A stretch of 64,000 bases of DNA, taken from positions 87,149 to 151,148 of the forward strand of contig NZ_MRTH01000020.1 in the NCBI RefSeq assembly GCF_001956045.1, given 5' to 3'. Both the position numbers and the translations under genes were made by a program. The stretch is from Paenibacillus sp. FSL H7-0331. GTDB lineage: Bacteria > Bacillota > Bacilli > Paenibacillales > NBRC-103111. This document shows, piece after piece, positions 35,840 to 44,695 of the stretch. The number at the start of each line of letters is the position of its first letter. Position 1 is the first letter of the stretch. The notes under the pieces were generated by a model, which searched no databases, was not told where the DNA came from, and was given only the letters and a program-made list of their open reading frames with translations.

Positions 35840-36823
35840 ATGCAAACATTAGCTGCCGTACAGAAACAAAGAAGCATCGGATCCGTGCAATTCCTGCCAG
35901 TTAATTTATTCGGGGCAGTTATGGGTATTTCTGGTTTGTCTTTGGCATGGCGACAAGCGAGCAAGCTATTTGGCACTTCCCCCGTCATCGCTGATATTAT
36001 TGGAATTGTTGCGGTTCTTATGTTTATCGTGTTAAGCATAGGTTATATTTCTAAATGGGTTTTGTACCCTCAGAAAGTGGTAGGCGAATTTACGCATCCT
36101 ATCTCAGGAAACTTTTTTGGTACGATCACGATTGCGATTCTATTGCTTTCTTCCGTGTTAGGTACCTACAGCCAATTATTAGGCCAAGCTTTTTGGATTT
36201 TCGGTACAGCGACCACTTTAGTGCTTAGTTTTGTCTTCGTTTCACGATTGTTAAAGGGGAATCAAGAACCAGGAAATGCGGTTCCTCCATGGCTTATTCC
36301 TGGGGTGGCTACAATCGACGTGTCCGTCGCTGGCGGAACGATGCCGTTTCCTTGGGCGCATGAAATTAATCTGTTGTCCTTAGCGATCGGCGGAATTGTT
36401 GCTTTAGTTTTCTTTACTTTGATCGTATCCAGATTGATCCATCAGGCTCCACTGCCAGCTGGATTAACGCCTTCCTTGATCATTATGATTGCACCGTTTG
36501 AGGTTGGCTTTCTTGGCTATACGAATATCATGCAACGAATTGATCAGTTCGCATCTATCTTGTTTTACTTTGGCTTGTTTTTATTCATGGTCCTGTTTTT
36601 TAAAGTCTTCAAAAAGTCTGTACCGTTCGGTGCTTCTTGGTGGGCTGTAAGCTTTCCGATGGCTGCGCTTAGCAATGCCGCTTTGAAGTATGCGATGTTC
36701 GTGCAGTCCTGGCTGTTAATCGCTATCGCCGCGGTCATTCTGGCATTGGTTAGTTTTGTTCTGATCGTTCTGTTTATTCGAACGCTTAACATTTTGTTCA
36801 ATGGCAAATTGCTTAATGGATAA
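35840..36823 (+). CDS. TehA/SLAC1-type anion channel or transporter (TDT family)
   Basis: A 327-residue membrane protein with about ten hydrophobic segments. It has the family features: an N-terminal LPVNLFGAVMGISGLSLAWR, conserved Gly/Pro-rich segments (TMPFPWAHEINLL) and the late SFPMAALSNAAL. Relatives include tellurite-resistance TehA, malate/sulfite carriers and plant SLAC1. The ion moved here is not determined. AAGTGGTG lies before the ATG. It is monocistronic, ended by a hairpin at 36883. Confidence 0.88.
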   Translation: MQTLAAVQKQRSIGSVQFLPVNLFGAVMGISGLSLAWRQASKLFGTSPVIADIIGIVAVLMFIVLSIGYISKWVLYPQKVVGEFTHPISGNFFGTITIAILLLSSVLGTYSQLLGQAFWIFGTATTLVLSFVFVSRLLKGNQEPGNAVPPWLIPGVATIDVSVAGGTMPFPWAHEINLLSLAIGGIVALVFFTLIVSRLIHQAPLPAGLTPSLIIMIAPFEVGFLGYTNIMQRIDQFASILFYFGLFLFMVLFFKVFKKSVPFGASWWAVSFPMAALSNAALKYAMFVQSWLLIAIAAVILALVSFVLIVLFIRTLNILFNGKLLNG

Positions 36824-36882
36824 GATAAGTTCATGTTTCCAATAAAGGCGTAGGTAATCGTATACAGATTAGTTCGTCATGA

Positions 36883-36910
36883 GTCCCTTTTCGAAATCTC
36901 GGAAAGGGAC
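36883..36910 (+). terminator. Terminator of the channel gene
   Basis: GTCCCTTT (36883-36890) pairs with AAAGGGAC (36903-36910), with a further CGA/TCG pairing inside; an AT-rich stretch follows. Confidence 0.75.
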
Positions 36911-37016
36911 ATTTATATTTGGTTTTACTAAGAATTGCTTCGGATCGGCTACAGTAAGTTGGACAGATAAATTGAGGGCTAGTAGAATAGGCCATTAGAC
37001 AAGGAGCGAAACTACT

Positions 37017-37215
37017 ATGCCCAAAGAAAGACGTAAATTCACAGACGAATTCAAAAGCCAGATGGTATAATTTGAGCGCATCAGCCTTAGATCGGTGGAT
37101 TAAACAAAGTCAAAACTCAGGAACGTTCACGGAGAAGGCCAATCGTACTCCTGAGGAAAAAGAGCTCATCACCCTTCGTAAAGAAAATCAACGGCTGACG
37201 CTCTTGGAGGACCCG
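37017..37215 (+). mobile_element. IS3-family OrfA relic
   Basis: The ATG at 37017 begins MPKERRKFTDEFKSQMV, the N-terminus of IS3-group OrfA (IS150-like), then a stop. The protein resumes at about 37072 as SASALDRWIKQSQNSG, then NRTPEEKELITLRKENQRL, so the helix-turn-helix between has been deleted. AGTAAGTTGGACAGATAA at 36953-36970 resembles the IS left end. OrfB is not found. Confidence 0.85.
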
Positions 37216-37602
37216 GATTATGCGGAATGTCTATTGATGAATCGAGAGCAAGTCAGTAACCGTGGATAAATGATCAAGACAAAGGTAATGGAATTGATCT
37301 GAATAACAGAAGGGGGTATCCCAAACTACCATGGCCTGACAGCCACCACTATGAATGAAAATGTCTATGCTTGTGAATCTATTTAATCCGTAATGGAACT
37401 GTCACAATAACATAGAGAAACATGAAATGGTTTCTGCAAGAGGTTCTTCAGAGTGTCACCGTTCGCCCCATGAGCTTGGCGTTCAGAAGAATAAGGGTTT
37501 GCTCGGCATCGTGATTTTGGTAATATTCCATTAGGCAGGAAAACGGACAGTCCTTCTTCCTGCCAAGATGGCCAAATGAACGGGACGAGGTGGACCGAAC
37601 TT
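37216..37602. other. Unassigned spacer after the IS relic
   Basis: I see no recognisable gene. The frame continues as LEDPDYAECLLMNREQVSNRG after the IS3 part, joining unrelated sequence. CCTTAG-type hairpins or IS right ends were not found. Confidence 0.35.
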
Positions 37603-37962
37603 ATGAATCATGAACAATTAATTGAGCTAGGGCTCAGCTACTACGGCACCAGCCTAAGGTATCCGTTCGACCCGCATATGCCGGTCCTGTATGTCCGCAA
37701 TAAAATGTTCGCTTTGCTCGGCAATCAGCAGGGCGTGGAGAGCATCAATCTGAAAACATCACCAGACGAAGCTTGGCTGCAGCGCGAGAGCTATCCCGGG
37801 GTTGTCATTCCCGGGTACCACATGAACAAGACTCACTGGAATACCGTTATTCTTAACGGTACGGTGCCTGAAGACGTCATTGTAACGATGCTTTGGGAAT
37901 CCTACCAGCTCGTCGTCGCCAAGCTCCCGAAATCGGAGCGGCAAGGACTTATAGGATTGTAG
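37603..37962 (+). CDS. MmcQ/YjbR-family protein
   Basis: A 120-residue protein of the MmcQ/YjbR family (double-wing fold related to DNA-binding domains, function unknown). It has the standard order: SLRYPFDPHMPVLYVRNKMFALL, an SPDEAWLQRESYPGVVIPGYHMNK core with HWNTV, and a C-terminal SYQLVVAKLPK. The start at 37603 (MNHEQLIELGL) matches the family and has GAGGTGG upstream; the frame is open from 37576. It stands alone before a strong terminator. Confidence 0.9.
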   Translation: MNHEQLIELGLSYYGTSLRYPFDPHMPVLYVRNKMFALLGNQQGVESINLKTSPDEAWLQRESYPGVVIPGYHMNKTHWNTVILNGTVPEDVIVTMLWESYQLVVAKLPKSERQGLIGL

Positions 37963-37992
37963 GCGAGAGGTACGATCCGAAGTCCGACCCGA

Positions 37993-38040
37993 AAGAACAA
38001 GATGACGCGCGCTGGTAAAGCGTCTGCATCTTGTTCTTGT
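37993..38040. terminator. Terminator after the YjbR gene
   Basis: AAGAACAAGATG (37993-38004) pairs with CATCTTGTTCTT (38027-38038), with GACGC/GCGTC pairing inside the loop. The U-run is short. Confidence 0.75.
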
Positions 38041-38106
38041 TAACCGAGCCAAAATCTCCTTAGCGTTTATTTCTGTTAAATCGTTAGCTGAATGGGAAAA
38101 AACTTG

Positions 38107-38278
38107 TGTTATACTAAAAGATGGAAAATGACAAAAGTAGAACAGGCAAAAGGAGAAGTTCTGTCCAAGACACCTGGAAGAGACAGCGGGGAGTGGTGCA
38201 TCGAAGCACACCCAGGCAAACGGAATGTTAAGCTTTTCATGAAGAACGAACGCTCCTGCCACCGGGGGGCGTTTTTTT
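38107..38278 (+). promoter_or_regulatory. Structured leader or small RNA ending in a terminator
   Basis: An extended -10 box TGTTATACT (38107-38115) is followed by about 130 bases with several helices, for example AGAAC/GTTCT (about 38148-38162), CCTGG/CCAGG and GTGC-atcgaa-GCAC. It ends in a terminator AACGCTCC (38249-38256) with GGGGCGTT (38266-38273) and seven T. The AGAGACAGCGGGGAGTGGTGC portion recalls T-box stem I sequences, but the T-box motif itself is not in place. No reading frame is convincing. It lies 160 bases before the metalloprotease gene and could attenuate it, or be a free small RNA. Confidence 0.5.
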
Positions 38279-38434
38279 GTGCGACTGGCCATGAGGCTGC
38301 TTTTCCCGATTGTCAATGCCTGGCACGGGTGCTAGACTGAATGGGACAACAAGGATAGATCGACAAGTAGAGATCGGGTGGGATCGCGCGGCAGGTAACC
38401 AAATTCAGACTTTTTTAATGAAAAGAGGGAACTT

Positions 38435-40195
38435 ATGGAACGGACACGCAATCGGACGGAGGGACAAGGCAAGCGAAATAGCCCGGTCCGCCCCACGGAA
38501 ACGAATCGGGATATCCCGGCTACGATGTGGTCGCATGTGCTGCAATTGCAGGAGACGGTGGGAAATCGAGCGGTCGGTCAATGGCTAACCCGTTCCCAAA
38601 CCCCTTCGACGACGATTCAAATGATGAGAGACAGAGATACGTTTCTCACTCAACGTACTCCTCGGGAAGGGCAAAACGAACTGCTAGAGCAGATTGCCGG
38701 GCAACTGGAGCAATACCGGTCGCTCAGCAGTGAAAACGACGCAAATGGTCAAATGCGACTGCATGCCTTGAAGCAATTAGATACGCATATCCACAGTTGG
38801 ATGAATACATTCGTTGAAAGGAAGATCAATGAAGTTCCGAACGGCACCTTGCTGATGTCGTTGCTGAGGGAAAGCGAGGACGAGCACCGCGAACTTGTTA
38901 AGGAAATCGCGCGGCAAGAAGCGCTTGTTCCGATCGACACGGCCGGCATGGGGGACGAGGCCATCGAAACCGTCCATACGATTTGGCGGGAAATCGTGGC
39001 GGGAGCAGGCAACATTAAAATTTTGGAAAAAACGGAAGGCTTTCGTGACCGGATGTTGGCCGCTATCGCTAAGCTGCTGCAGGGGCCGAACGGCCGGAAG
39101 TTGATTGCCGAGCTGAATGCAGCGCAGGACAGCGATAAAAAACAGGTCATTTTGTCTTCCAATTTTGCCACAGAGTTGACTAACACCGGCATCGCTGATA
39201 CGACTTCAAACGAGGCAATCCCGCGGAGCGATCTGGAATCGAAAGATAAACGCTACAATTTCAAACCCGCTAAAGATGACGAACTGACGGGAGTGGATAT
39301 GGCTGCAATTCCCGAGTATGGGGGAGAGGTGGGAGACGCCTCCGCAATCAATCGGTTTTTACATGAGAACCGCGGGCAGCCCTATTTCAAATTCAATGGC
39401 AAAGTATATAAGACCGGCCAATCAACGGGCAGCCTGGTACGCATTAACAACGAAGGGATGAAAAAAATGGTCGGCCAAGAGAACCAGGAAATTGCCACGC
39501 CGGAATTTGTCACGGTCGGCCATGAATTGGGGCACGCGTCCCGTTTCATGAAAGGGATGGTGCCTGATTCCTTTGTCGGCGTCGACCAGTTTGGCGTGGG
39601 AGGCAAGGCAGACAAGAAGCTGTGGCATAACTCCGAGGAATACCTGAATATTAATTCGGTGGAAAATGAGGTTCGCGACGATCATGGCATCGGCAAAAGA
39701 AAGTATCATGTTGGGTCGGTCGACGATGTGAATAAGCAGGTATTGCACGAGCGGTATGACCTGCGTCGTACGGCTTTGTTTAACCGGTTTGAATGGGCTG
39801 TAAGCCAATTATTCAATCATAGAGAGGCGAACAGGGTGCTCAGAGCCGAATTCGTGGAGCCGCAAGCTGATTTCGGCGACCCCGATGCCATAGCATTGCT
39901 GATGCGGCAGCTCGATGAGCTCGAACCGATTCTGTCCGCCTTGGAACCGTTGAAGGGCAAAACGCCGGACGCTCTGTACGCTAAAGCGAATAAAGCCGTC
40001 AAAGCGCGGCTGGGCGACGACGAGCCATTTCAGGAGTATAAATCTTTATTCGAGCAGGCGATCGAAAAGGCGCCACTCAACGGACTTGCCGCAGAGCTGG
40101 GCCGATTGTACGAATTGGCGAAAGGACGGAGCATGAGCATGGAGTTCAAGGTGGCCTCATTACTGGAGGATGTCGATTTCGACTTCACCTTTTAG
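38435..40195 (+). CDS. Putative injected metalloprotease effector (HExxH, M91-like)
   Basis: This 586-residue protein has no signal peptide. The N-terminal ~55 residues are polar, with the segment VLQLQETVGNRAVGQWL. That LQxxxGNxAV motif is typical of proteins carried by extracellular contractile injection systems (often with DUF4157). A helical, Glu/Gln-rich region fills about 80-260. The zinc motif HELGH is at 363-367. About 30-45 residues on comes WHNSEEYLNINSVENEVRDD and GIGKRKYH, which fits M91-type effector proteases (NleD relatives). The ATG follows GAGGGA. No injection-system genes are in the window. The substrate is unknown. Confidence 0.65.
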   Translation: MERTRNRTEGQGKRNSPVRPTETNRDIPATMWSHVLQLQETVGNRAVGQWLTRSQTPSTTIQMMRDRDTFLTQRTPREGQNELLEQIAGQLEQYRSLSSENDANGQMRLHALKQLDTHIHSWMNTFVERKINEVPNGTLLMSLLRESEDEHRELVKEIARQEALVPIDTAGMGDEAIETVHTIWREIVAGAGNIKILEKTEGFRDRMLAAIAKLLQGPNGRKLIAELNAAQDSDKKQVILSSNFATELTNTGIADTTSNEAIPRSDLESKDKRYNFKPAKDDELTGVDMAAIPEYGGEVGDASAINRFLHENRGQPYFKFNGKVYKTGQSTGSLVRINNEGMKKMVGQENQEIATPEFVTVGHELGHASRFMKGMVPDSFVGVDQFGVGGKADKKLWHNSEEYLNINSVENEVRDDHGIGKRKYHVGSVDDVNKQVLHERYDLRRTALFNRFEWAVSQLFNHREANRVLRAEFVEPQADFGDPDAIALLMRQLDELEPILSALEPLKGKTPDALYAKANKAVKARLGDDEPFQEYKSLFEQAIEKAPLNGLAAELGRLYELAKGRSMSMEFKVASLLEDVDFDFTF

Positions 40196-40380
40196 GAAGA
40201 AGGAGGCAAAGCCCAGCGAATAAGTAGCTCCTGACTCTTCGCACATTTGTCCGCCGGACTATTCAACCTGATTCCGGGATCTTTTCACCCAAACTTTCCA
40301 AAATGCCGGGAATTGGATCGAGTAAGGCAAATAGCGGGAAGAGCAAATCTGATCCAGACTCGACCGACTGGTGAAGCGGT

Positions 40381-40915
40381 GCTTTAAACATCGCCCATTT
40401 CATCTTGTCCAATGTATTTGATGAGCTGCTGCGTAAGAACCATGCGGGATACATGGTGGATATCGACGAGATGTTGGCCTGTATTGTGAATATGAATGGC
40501 AATCATCCTCAGCCAATGGCTGCTGAGCTGCAGAATATTATTTCCGAAACGCAAACGTTCCTTCACGACCGGATGACCATTGAATTTACCGCAGCGGTTA
40601 GCGGCTTCCATGACCAACTCAATGCTATTCCAGCGGCCTATACGGAGGCTATGGACTATGGCATTATCATTGGAAATGACGGTACGGTTTTTTTTCAACA
40701 AGTCGTTGGGGATTTTAATGTTCGATTTGGTGGGGACGATCGTCAAAACCATTAACGACTTTGGAAGCCTTCGCCAAGAATGGGTCCTGAATGATATTCA
40801 GCCTATTGAGAGAGTCATGCAATGCCGATCCATCAAGGAAATGCAGATGGAAATGATATTGGTGCTGCAGGAGACATGCGCTCTGATTGTGAAACACAAA
40901 GCTAATTATTTCTAA
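40381..40915 (+). pseudogene. AraC-type sensor-regulator relic, middle part only
   Basis: One frame (40381-40750) encodes HFILSNVFDELLRKNHAGYMV, then FTAAVSGFHDQLNAIPAAYTEAMDYGIIIGN. These match the cytosolic middle region of membrane AraC regulators such as the one at 4060. The similarity then continues in another frame (to 40915) as LVGTIVKTINDFG ... MQMEMILVLQETC. Both the N-terminal sensor and the C-terminal helix-turn-helix are absent. The stretch 40196-40380 before it shows nothing recognisable. Confidence 0.65.
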
Positions 40916-41014
40916 CAGCTGGGAGATGAAGTGAAAACTCGAAACGAATTATTCATTCCAATGCATTTTATGTTATGATTTCAGTGACACGAAGGAATGA
41001 ATGGAGAGTGCGAT

Positions 41015-41902
41015 ATGGAACTACTTCAACTACGATATTTTCTTACATTAGCTCGATTGGAGCATGTGACCGAAGCTGCGCAAAGTCTGCACGTTACGCA
41101 ATCGTCACTAAGCAAAACGATACAACGCTTGGAGGAGGATTTAGGGGTCCCCCTATTCAATCGAATAGGGAGGAAGCTGCGATTGAATGAGTACGGAAAA
41201 AGATTCCTTCACCGTGCAGAAAGAGCTTTGTTTGAATTGGAGCAGGGGAAGCAGGAGCTTAGTGATTTATCCAGCCCGGAATATGGCACACTCGAATTGG
41301 CGGTGACCGCCGCAAGCAAGCTGCCAAATATCCTTCGAGAGTTTCGGAAAAATCGCCCCAATGTTCAATTTCATGTACAAATGCTGACCACACAGGAAAT
41401 GGTTACGCTTCTTCATAGAGGTGAGGTCGATTTTTGCTTGTCTTCACCTTCAATACAAGGGGATGACATTGAATGCCAAATCGTGTACTTAGATCCGATT
41501 CTAGTAGCCGTTCCCAAAGGGCATCGTCTGGCAGAACAAAGCAGCGTATCCTTGGCAGAATTAAAGGATGAATGGTTTGTCGGTGTAAAGAGAGGCTACG
41601 GTACTCGCGATCTAGTGGACTCTATGTGCAAATCAGTTGGATTTGCACCTAAATACGTATATGAGGGAGATGAACCTGCTAGGCTAACCGCTCTTGTGGA
41701 AGCAGAAATTGGCATAGCTTTTATACCAAGTACAGCAAGGAATCCACAGGAACATATCTGTTATCTCAAATTAGAGGACCACGAGTTGGTACGTGAGATT
41801 GCCTTGTTATGGCACAAAAGTAGGTACATTTCGCGGATTGCTCAGGAATTCCGTCATGTAGTATTAGAATATTTTGTGTCGATATCCAAAGAGACAATGT
41901 AA
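41015..41902 (+). CDS. LysR-family transcription regulator
   Basis: A 295-residue regulator: winged helix at 1-60 (MELLQLRYFLTLARLEHVTEAAQSLHVTQSSLSKTIQRLEEDLG), then a two-lobe effector domain. The ATG at 41015 matches the family N-terminus and has GGAGAG at 41002-41007; an in-frame ATG lies at 40997. No obvious target gene sits divergent to it, since upstream is only the AraC relic. It is close to the CynR/CysL-like bulk of the family, and the effector cannot be told. Confidence 0.92.
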   Translation: MELLQLRYFLTLARLEHVTEAAQSLHVTQSSLSKTIQRLEEDLGVPLFNRIGRKLRLNEYGKRFLHRAERALFELEQGKQELSDLSSPEYGTLELAVTAASKLPNILREFRKNRPNVQFHVQMLTTQEMVTLLHRGEVDFCLSSPSIQGDDIECQIVYLDPILVAVPKGHRLAEQSSVSLAELKDEWFVGVKRGYGTRDLVDSMCKSVGFAPKYVYEGDEPARLTALVEAEIGIAFIPSTARNPQEHICYLKLEDHELVREIALLWHKSRYISRIAQEFRHVVLEYFVSISKETM

Positions 41903-41956
41903 TCATGATATACCACTAATCCATAACAAATACTGTCGAGGGGTCTCGACATTCTG

Positions 41957-41987
41957 AGTATGCGGCGAATTTGCCGCATGCTTTTTT
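41957..41987 (+). terminator. Terminator of the LysR gene
   Basis: AGTATGCGGC (41957-41966) pairs with GCCGCATGCT (41973-41982) with one G-U pair, followed by a T-run. Confidence 0.88.
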
Positions 41988-42076
41988 ACGTACCCACGAC
42001 CCCCTAATAGAACTCCGATACATGTCGCATCCACCGCTCATTCCTTTAAATCAATGATATTATTACATAAAATGCA

Positions 42077-42106
42077 TTGGATCATAGATATGTTTTCAAG
42101 TAAGAT
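42077..42106 (+). promoter_or_regulatory. Promoter of the metal-importer operon
   Basis: TTGGAT (42077-42082), 18 bases, TAAGAT (42101-42106). The Fur-like site lies directly downstream, covering the expected transcription start. Confidence 0.5.
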
Positions 42107-42117
42107 ACCAATAGGAA

Positions 42118-42132
42118 TGATAATCATTTTCA
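42118..42132 (+). promoter_or_regulatory. Fur-family operator
   Basis: TGATAATCATTTTCA matches the 7-1-7 Fur/PerR/Zur-type consensus TGATAATnATTATCA at 13 of 14 fixed positions. Placed over the start of transcription it would repress the operon when metal is plentiful. The sequence does not say whether the sensor is Fur, Zur or PerR. A 20-codon frame at 42155-42217 in the leader is of doubtful meaning. Confidence 0.65.
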
Positions 42133-42275
42133 ATTAGGGGAGTTACAAAACTACATGCCAATCGTCAGAAAAAAAGGAGGAATTCAGCTCGCAGTTACCT
42201 TGGTTGTAGAAGTTTGATAGATTTCGTGAATATAGTTTCGAAAATGCTAGTTAATATAATAATGAGGTGAGTGCT

Positions 42276-43115
42276 ATGATAAATGTCAATATTAAGGATT
42301 GCTCCTCGTGGGATCAAGTCTGGCAGCACACGCAAAAACAACACGGGGATCTAGCGATCACTATGTGGAACACCCGAGCGCAATCTTTTGCCGGGAACGT
42401 CCTTGGAGATGCGGGGAAAAAACGGACAGAGCCAGTCATTCAATGGCTGGAGCAGCTTGGCGTAAGTTTCGAAGGCACCACGGTACTGGATATCGGTTCC
42501 GGCCCTGGAGCTTTTGCCGTCCCTTTTGCCCTGCGTTCGGCTCAGGTGACGGCGCTTGATCCTTCTTCGGCCATGCTCGAACTGCTGCAGCAAAATGCCC
42601 ACAGCCACGGCGTCGTCATCGACGGAAAGGAGGCATTATGGGAAGACATTCATGTCGATCGTGAAGGCTGGAACCAGGCCTTTGATCTCGTATTCGCCTC
42701 CATGTGCCCGGCCATCAGCAGTTGGCAATATCTCGAAAAGGCGTTGCAATGCGCCCGAAAGTATTGCTTTCTAAGCATGTATGCTGGAAAAAGGGAGCAT
42801 AACCTCATACGTGAGTTATGGCCGTTGCTGATGGGAGGAGAACAGCCAGACATGCGTTTGGATATCGTCTACATGCTGAATATACTCTATGCCCGTCAAT
42901 ATCAATTCGAGTTTCGCGTGTTCGAAGAAAAACGTGACGTTCTGATGTCGCCTGAGGAGGCGTTGGAATCCATCATGAAATTACTGCCCGTTCATCGTAT
43001 CCCGATTGTTGCCGACACGAAACAGAGGGTACAAAGCTACATAGCAGAGAAATATCCGAATTCGGTGCCGATTCAGACCGCAACACGCTTTGGCCATATT
43101 CTTGTGGCTTTATAG
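42276..43115 (+). CDS. Class I SAM-dependent methyltransferase
   Basis: A 279-residue methyltransferase with the SAM-binding motif VLDIGSGPGAFAVPFA, acidic end of strand 2 (TALDPSS) and FDLVFASMCPAI. GAGGTGAG (42264-42271) supports the ATG at 42276; the frame is open slightly upstream. It is the first gene of a Fur-box operon with a nickel/peptide-type importer. It may modify a small metal-binding molecule or otherwise act in metal handling. The substrate cannot be inferred from the sequence. Confidence 0.88.
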   Translation: MINVNIKDCSSWDQVWQHTQKQHGDLAITMWNTRAQSFAGNVLGDAGKKRTEPVIQWLEQLGVSFEGTTVLDIGSGPGAFAVPFALRSAQVTALDPSSAMLELLQQNAHSHGVVIDGKEALWEDIHVDREGWNQAFDLVFASMCPAISSWQYLEKALQCARKYCFLSMYAGKREHNLIRELWPLLMGGEQPDMRLDIVYMLNILYARQYQFEFRVFEEKRDVLMSPEEALESIMKLLPVHRIPIVADTKQRVQSYIAEKYPNSVPIQTATRFGHILVAL

Positions 43116-43131
43116 AATGGAGGGATTCAAA

Positions 43132-44688
43132 TTGAAATCCGTTAAGATCATCGTTCTCTCTTTCTTCGCTATTGTACTGACAGCATGCTCCCAAAATGTG
43201 CCTGCCTCGGACGTGCATACGGTAAACCAAGCTGCCCCGCTTGTCATCCGGTTGGCGGGCGGCGACTACGGTCTCCCGTCTCCGTTTACCCATTCCACAC
43301 GCGGGCCGGGTTTGTACAATATGTATTTGCTGTTTGACGGACTTCTGGAAAAGGACGAGAAGGGTCTGATTCCGTGGCTGGCCACCGATTGGAAAATCGA
43401 AAAAGGTGGAAAATCCTATTTGTTTATGATCCGTGACAATGTACACTGGCATGATGGCACCCTATTAACGGCAGAAGATGTCAAGTTTTCCTATGACTAT
43501 TATTTGAAACACCCCCCTGTCCGCAATATGCTTGTCGAAGGAAAAGAAACGTTTGTAGAAAAAGTAGAAGTCGTCGGAAAAAACCAGATGCGAATTACCG
43601 TCAAACAACCCAACGCCTCATACTTGGAGAAAATTGGATATTCCATGAAAATTATCCCGAAGCATATTTGGGAAGGTGTTGAAAATCCAGTATCGTTGAC
43701 GGATCCAAAAGCGCTTGTAGGATCAGGCCCTTACACGCTTGATGATTACAATGGCGGACAAGGGACATATCGTTTCAAGGCGTTTGACGCTTATTGGGGG
43801 CCAAAACCTCGTGTGAATGTCATCGAACAAGTTCCGGTCAGCGAACCGGTATTGGCTTTTGAAAAAGGAGAACTTGACATCGCAGAAATTACTCCGGATG
43901 TGTTGTCCCGCTTTCAAAATAACCCGGAATATCGCGTGATCCAAAACCCGCCATTTCATGGAGTGCGTCTTAACTTTAATATGGAAAAGCGGCCTGAATT
44001 GAAAGACAAAGCCGTCCGCCAGGCATTTGTCTATGCGATTGATCAGGCGGACTTGGTGGAGAAAGTGCTTCGGGGTGCGGGAATACCGGGAAGCGCCGGA
44101 TACTTGCCTCAAGAACATCCTTACTACAACAACAAGATCAAATCCTATCCGTTTGATCCGGCCAAAGCGAAGCAGCTGCTTAACGGCAAGGAGCTTACGT
44201 TTAAACTGAACATCCCGAATACGGAACAAACTGTGCGGACCGCCGAACTGATCAAAATCAGTCTGAAAAAAGCCGGGATTGTGCTCAACGTTCAAACGTA
44301 TGATACGAAAACAAACGATGAAATGGCTCGTAGCGGAAACTATGAGTTAACCTTGAGTGTGACAGGCGGCTGGGGAGGGGACCCGGATCTACTGCGCATG
44401 ACCTTTGCTACGAATCCAAACAGTCAAGGCTCTTCAGAAACGATCGGTTATAAGAATGACGCAATCAATCAACTGGCGGCCAAGCAAATGGTGGAACCGG
44501 ATGAGAACAAGCGTCATGAAATCATCAACCAACTGCAAGAACAGATTGCGGAAGAAGTCCCTGCACTCACGTTGTTTAACCAGAAATCGTATTTTGTGTT
44601 TCGTCCGAACAAATTTGACGGCTGGATATACATGTATGATCACCATTACGCCCAACACAGCAAGCTGACTTATTTAACCAGAAAGTAG
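43132..44688 (+). CDS. Nickel/peptide-type ABC binding lipoprotein (SBP_bac_5)
   Basis: This 518-residue family-5 binding protein has a lipoprotein signal ending in LTAC (Cys19). The TTG at 43132 is preferred as start since GGAGGG lies 8 bases before it; ATG 43117 is in frame. The fold shows the family pattern: an early FTHSTRGPGLYNMYLLFDGL, WHDGTPLTAEDVKFS-like WHDGTLLTAEDVKFSYDYY, and the AYAID-like FVYAIDQADL. These proteins bind peptides, nickel chelates or metallophores; the Fur-like operator favours a metal complex. Confidence 0.92.
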   Translation: MKSVKIIVLSFFAIVLTACSQNVPASDVHTVNQAAPLVIRLAGGDYGLPSPFTHSTRGPGLYNMYLLFDGLLEKDEKGLIPWLATDWKIEKGGKSYLFMIRDNVHWHDGTLLTAEDVKFSYDYYLKHPPVRNMLVEGKETFVEKVEVVGKNQMRITVKQPNASYLEKIGYSMKIIPKHIWEGVENPVSLTDPKALVGSGPYTLDDYNGGQGTYRFKAFDAYWGPKPRVNVIEQVPVSEPVLAFEKGELDIAEITPDVLSRFQNNPEYRVIQNPPFHGVRLNFNMEKRPELKDKAVRQAFVYAIDQADLVEKVLRGAGIPGSAGYLPQEHPYYNNKIKSYPFDPAKAKQLLNGKELTFKLNIPNTEQTVRTAELIKISLKKAGIVLNVQTYDTKTNDEMARSGNYELTLSVTGGWGGDPDLLRMTFATNPNSQGSSETIGYKNDAINQLAAKQMVEPDENKRHEIINQLQEQIAEEVPALTLFNQKSYFVFRPNKFDGWIYMYDHHYAQHSKLTYLTRK

Positions 44689-44695
44689 TGGAGCG

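Noticed and set aside
38107..38278. T-box riboswitch
   Set aside because: Some stem I-like sequence is present, but the conserved TGGnACCGCG antiterminator bulge is missing and the downstream gene has no amino-acid link.
38092..38340. 82-codon frame across the structured leader
   Set aside because: It runs through a strong terminator hairpin and T-run, so it is unlikely to be coding.
42155..42217. 20-codon leader peptide before the methyltransferase
   Set aside because: Ribosome site badly spaced; no repeated regulatory codons that would suggest attenuation.
43723..44295. 190-codon minus-strand frame within the family-5 binding protein gene
   Set aside because: Shadow of a well-supported gene with no ribosome site.
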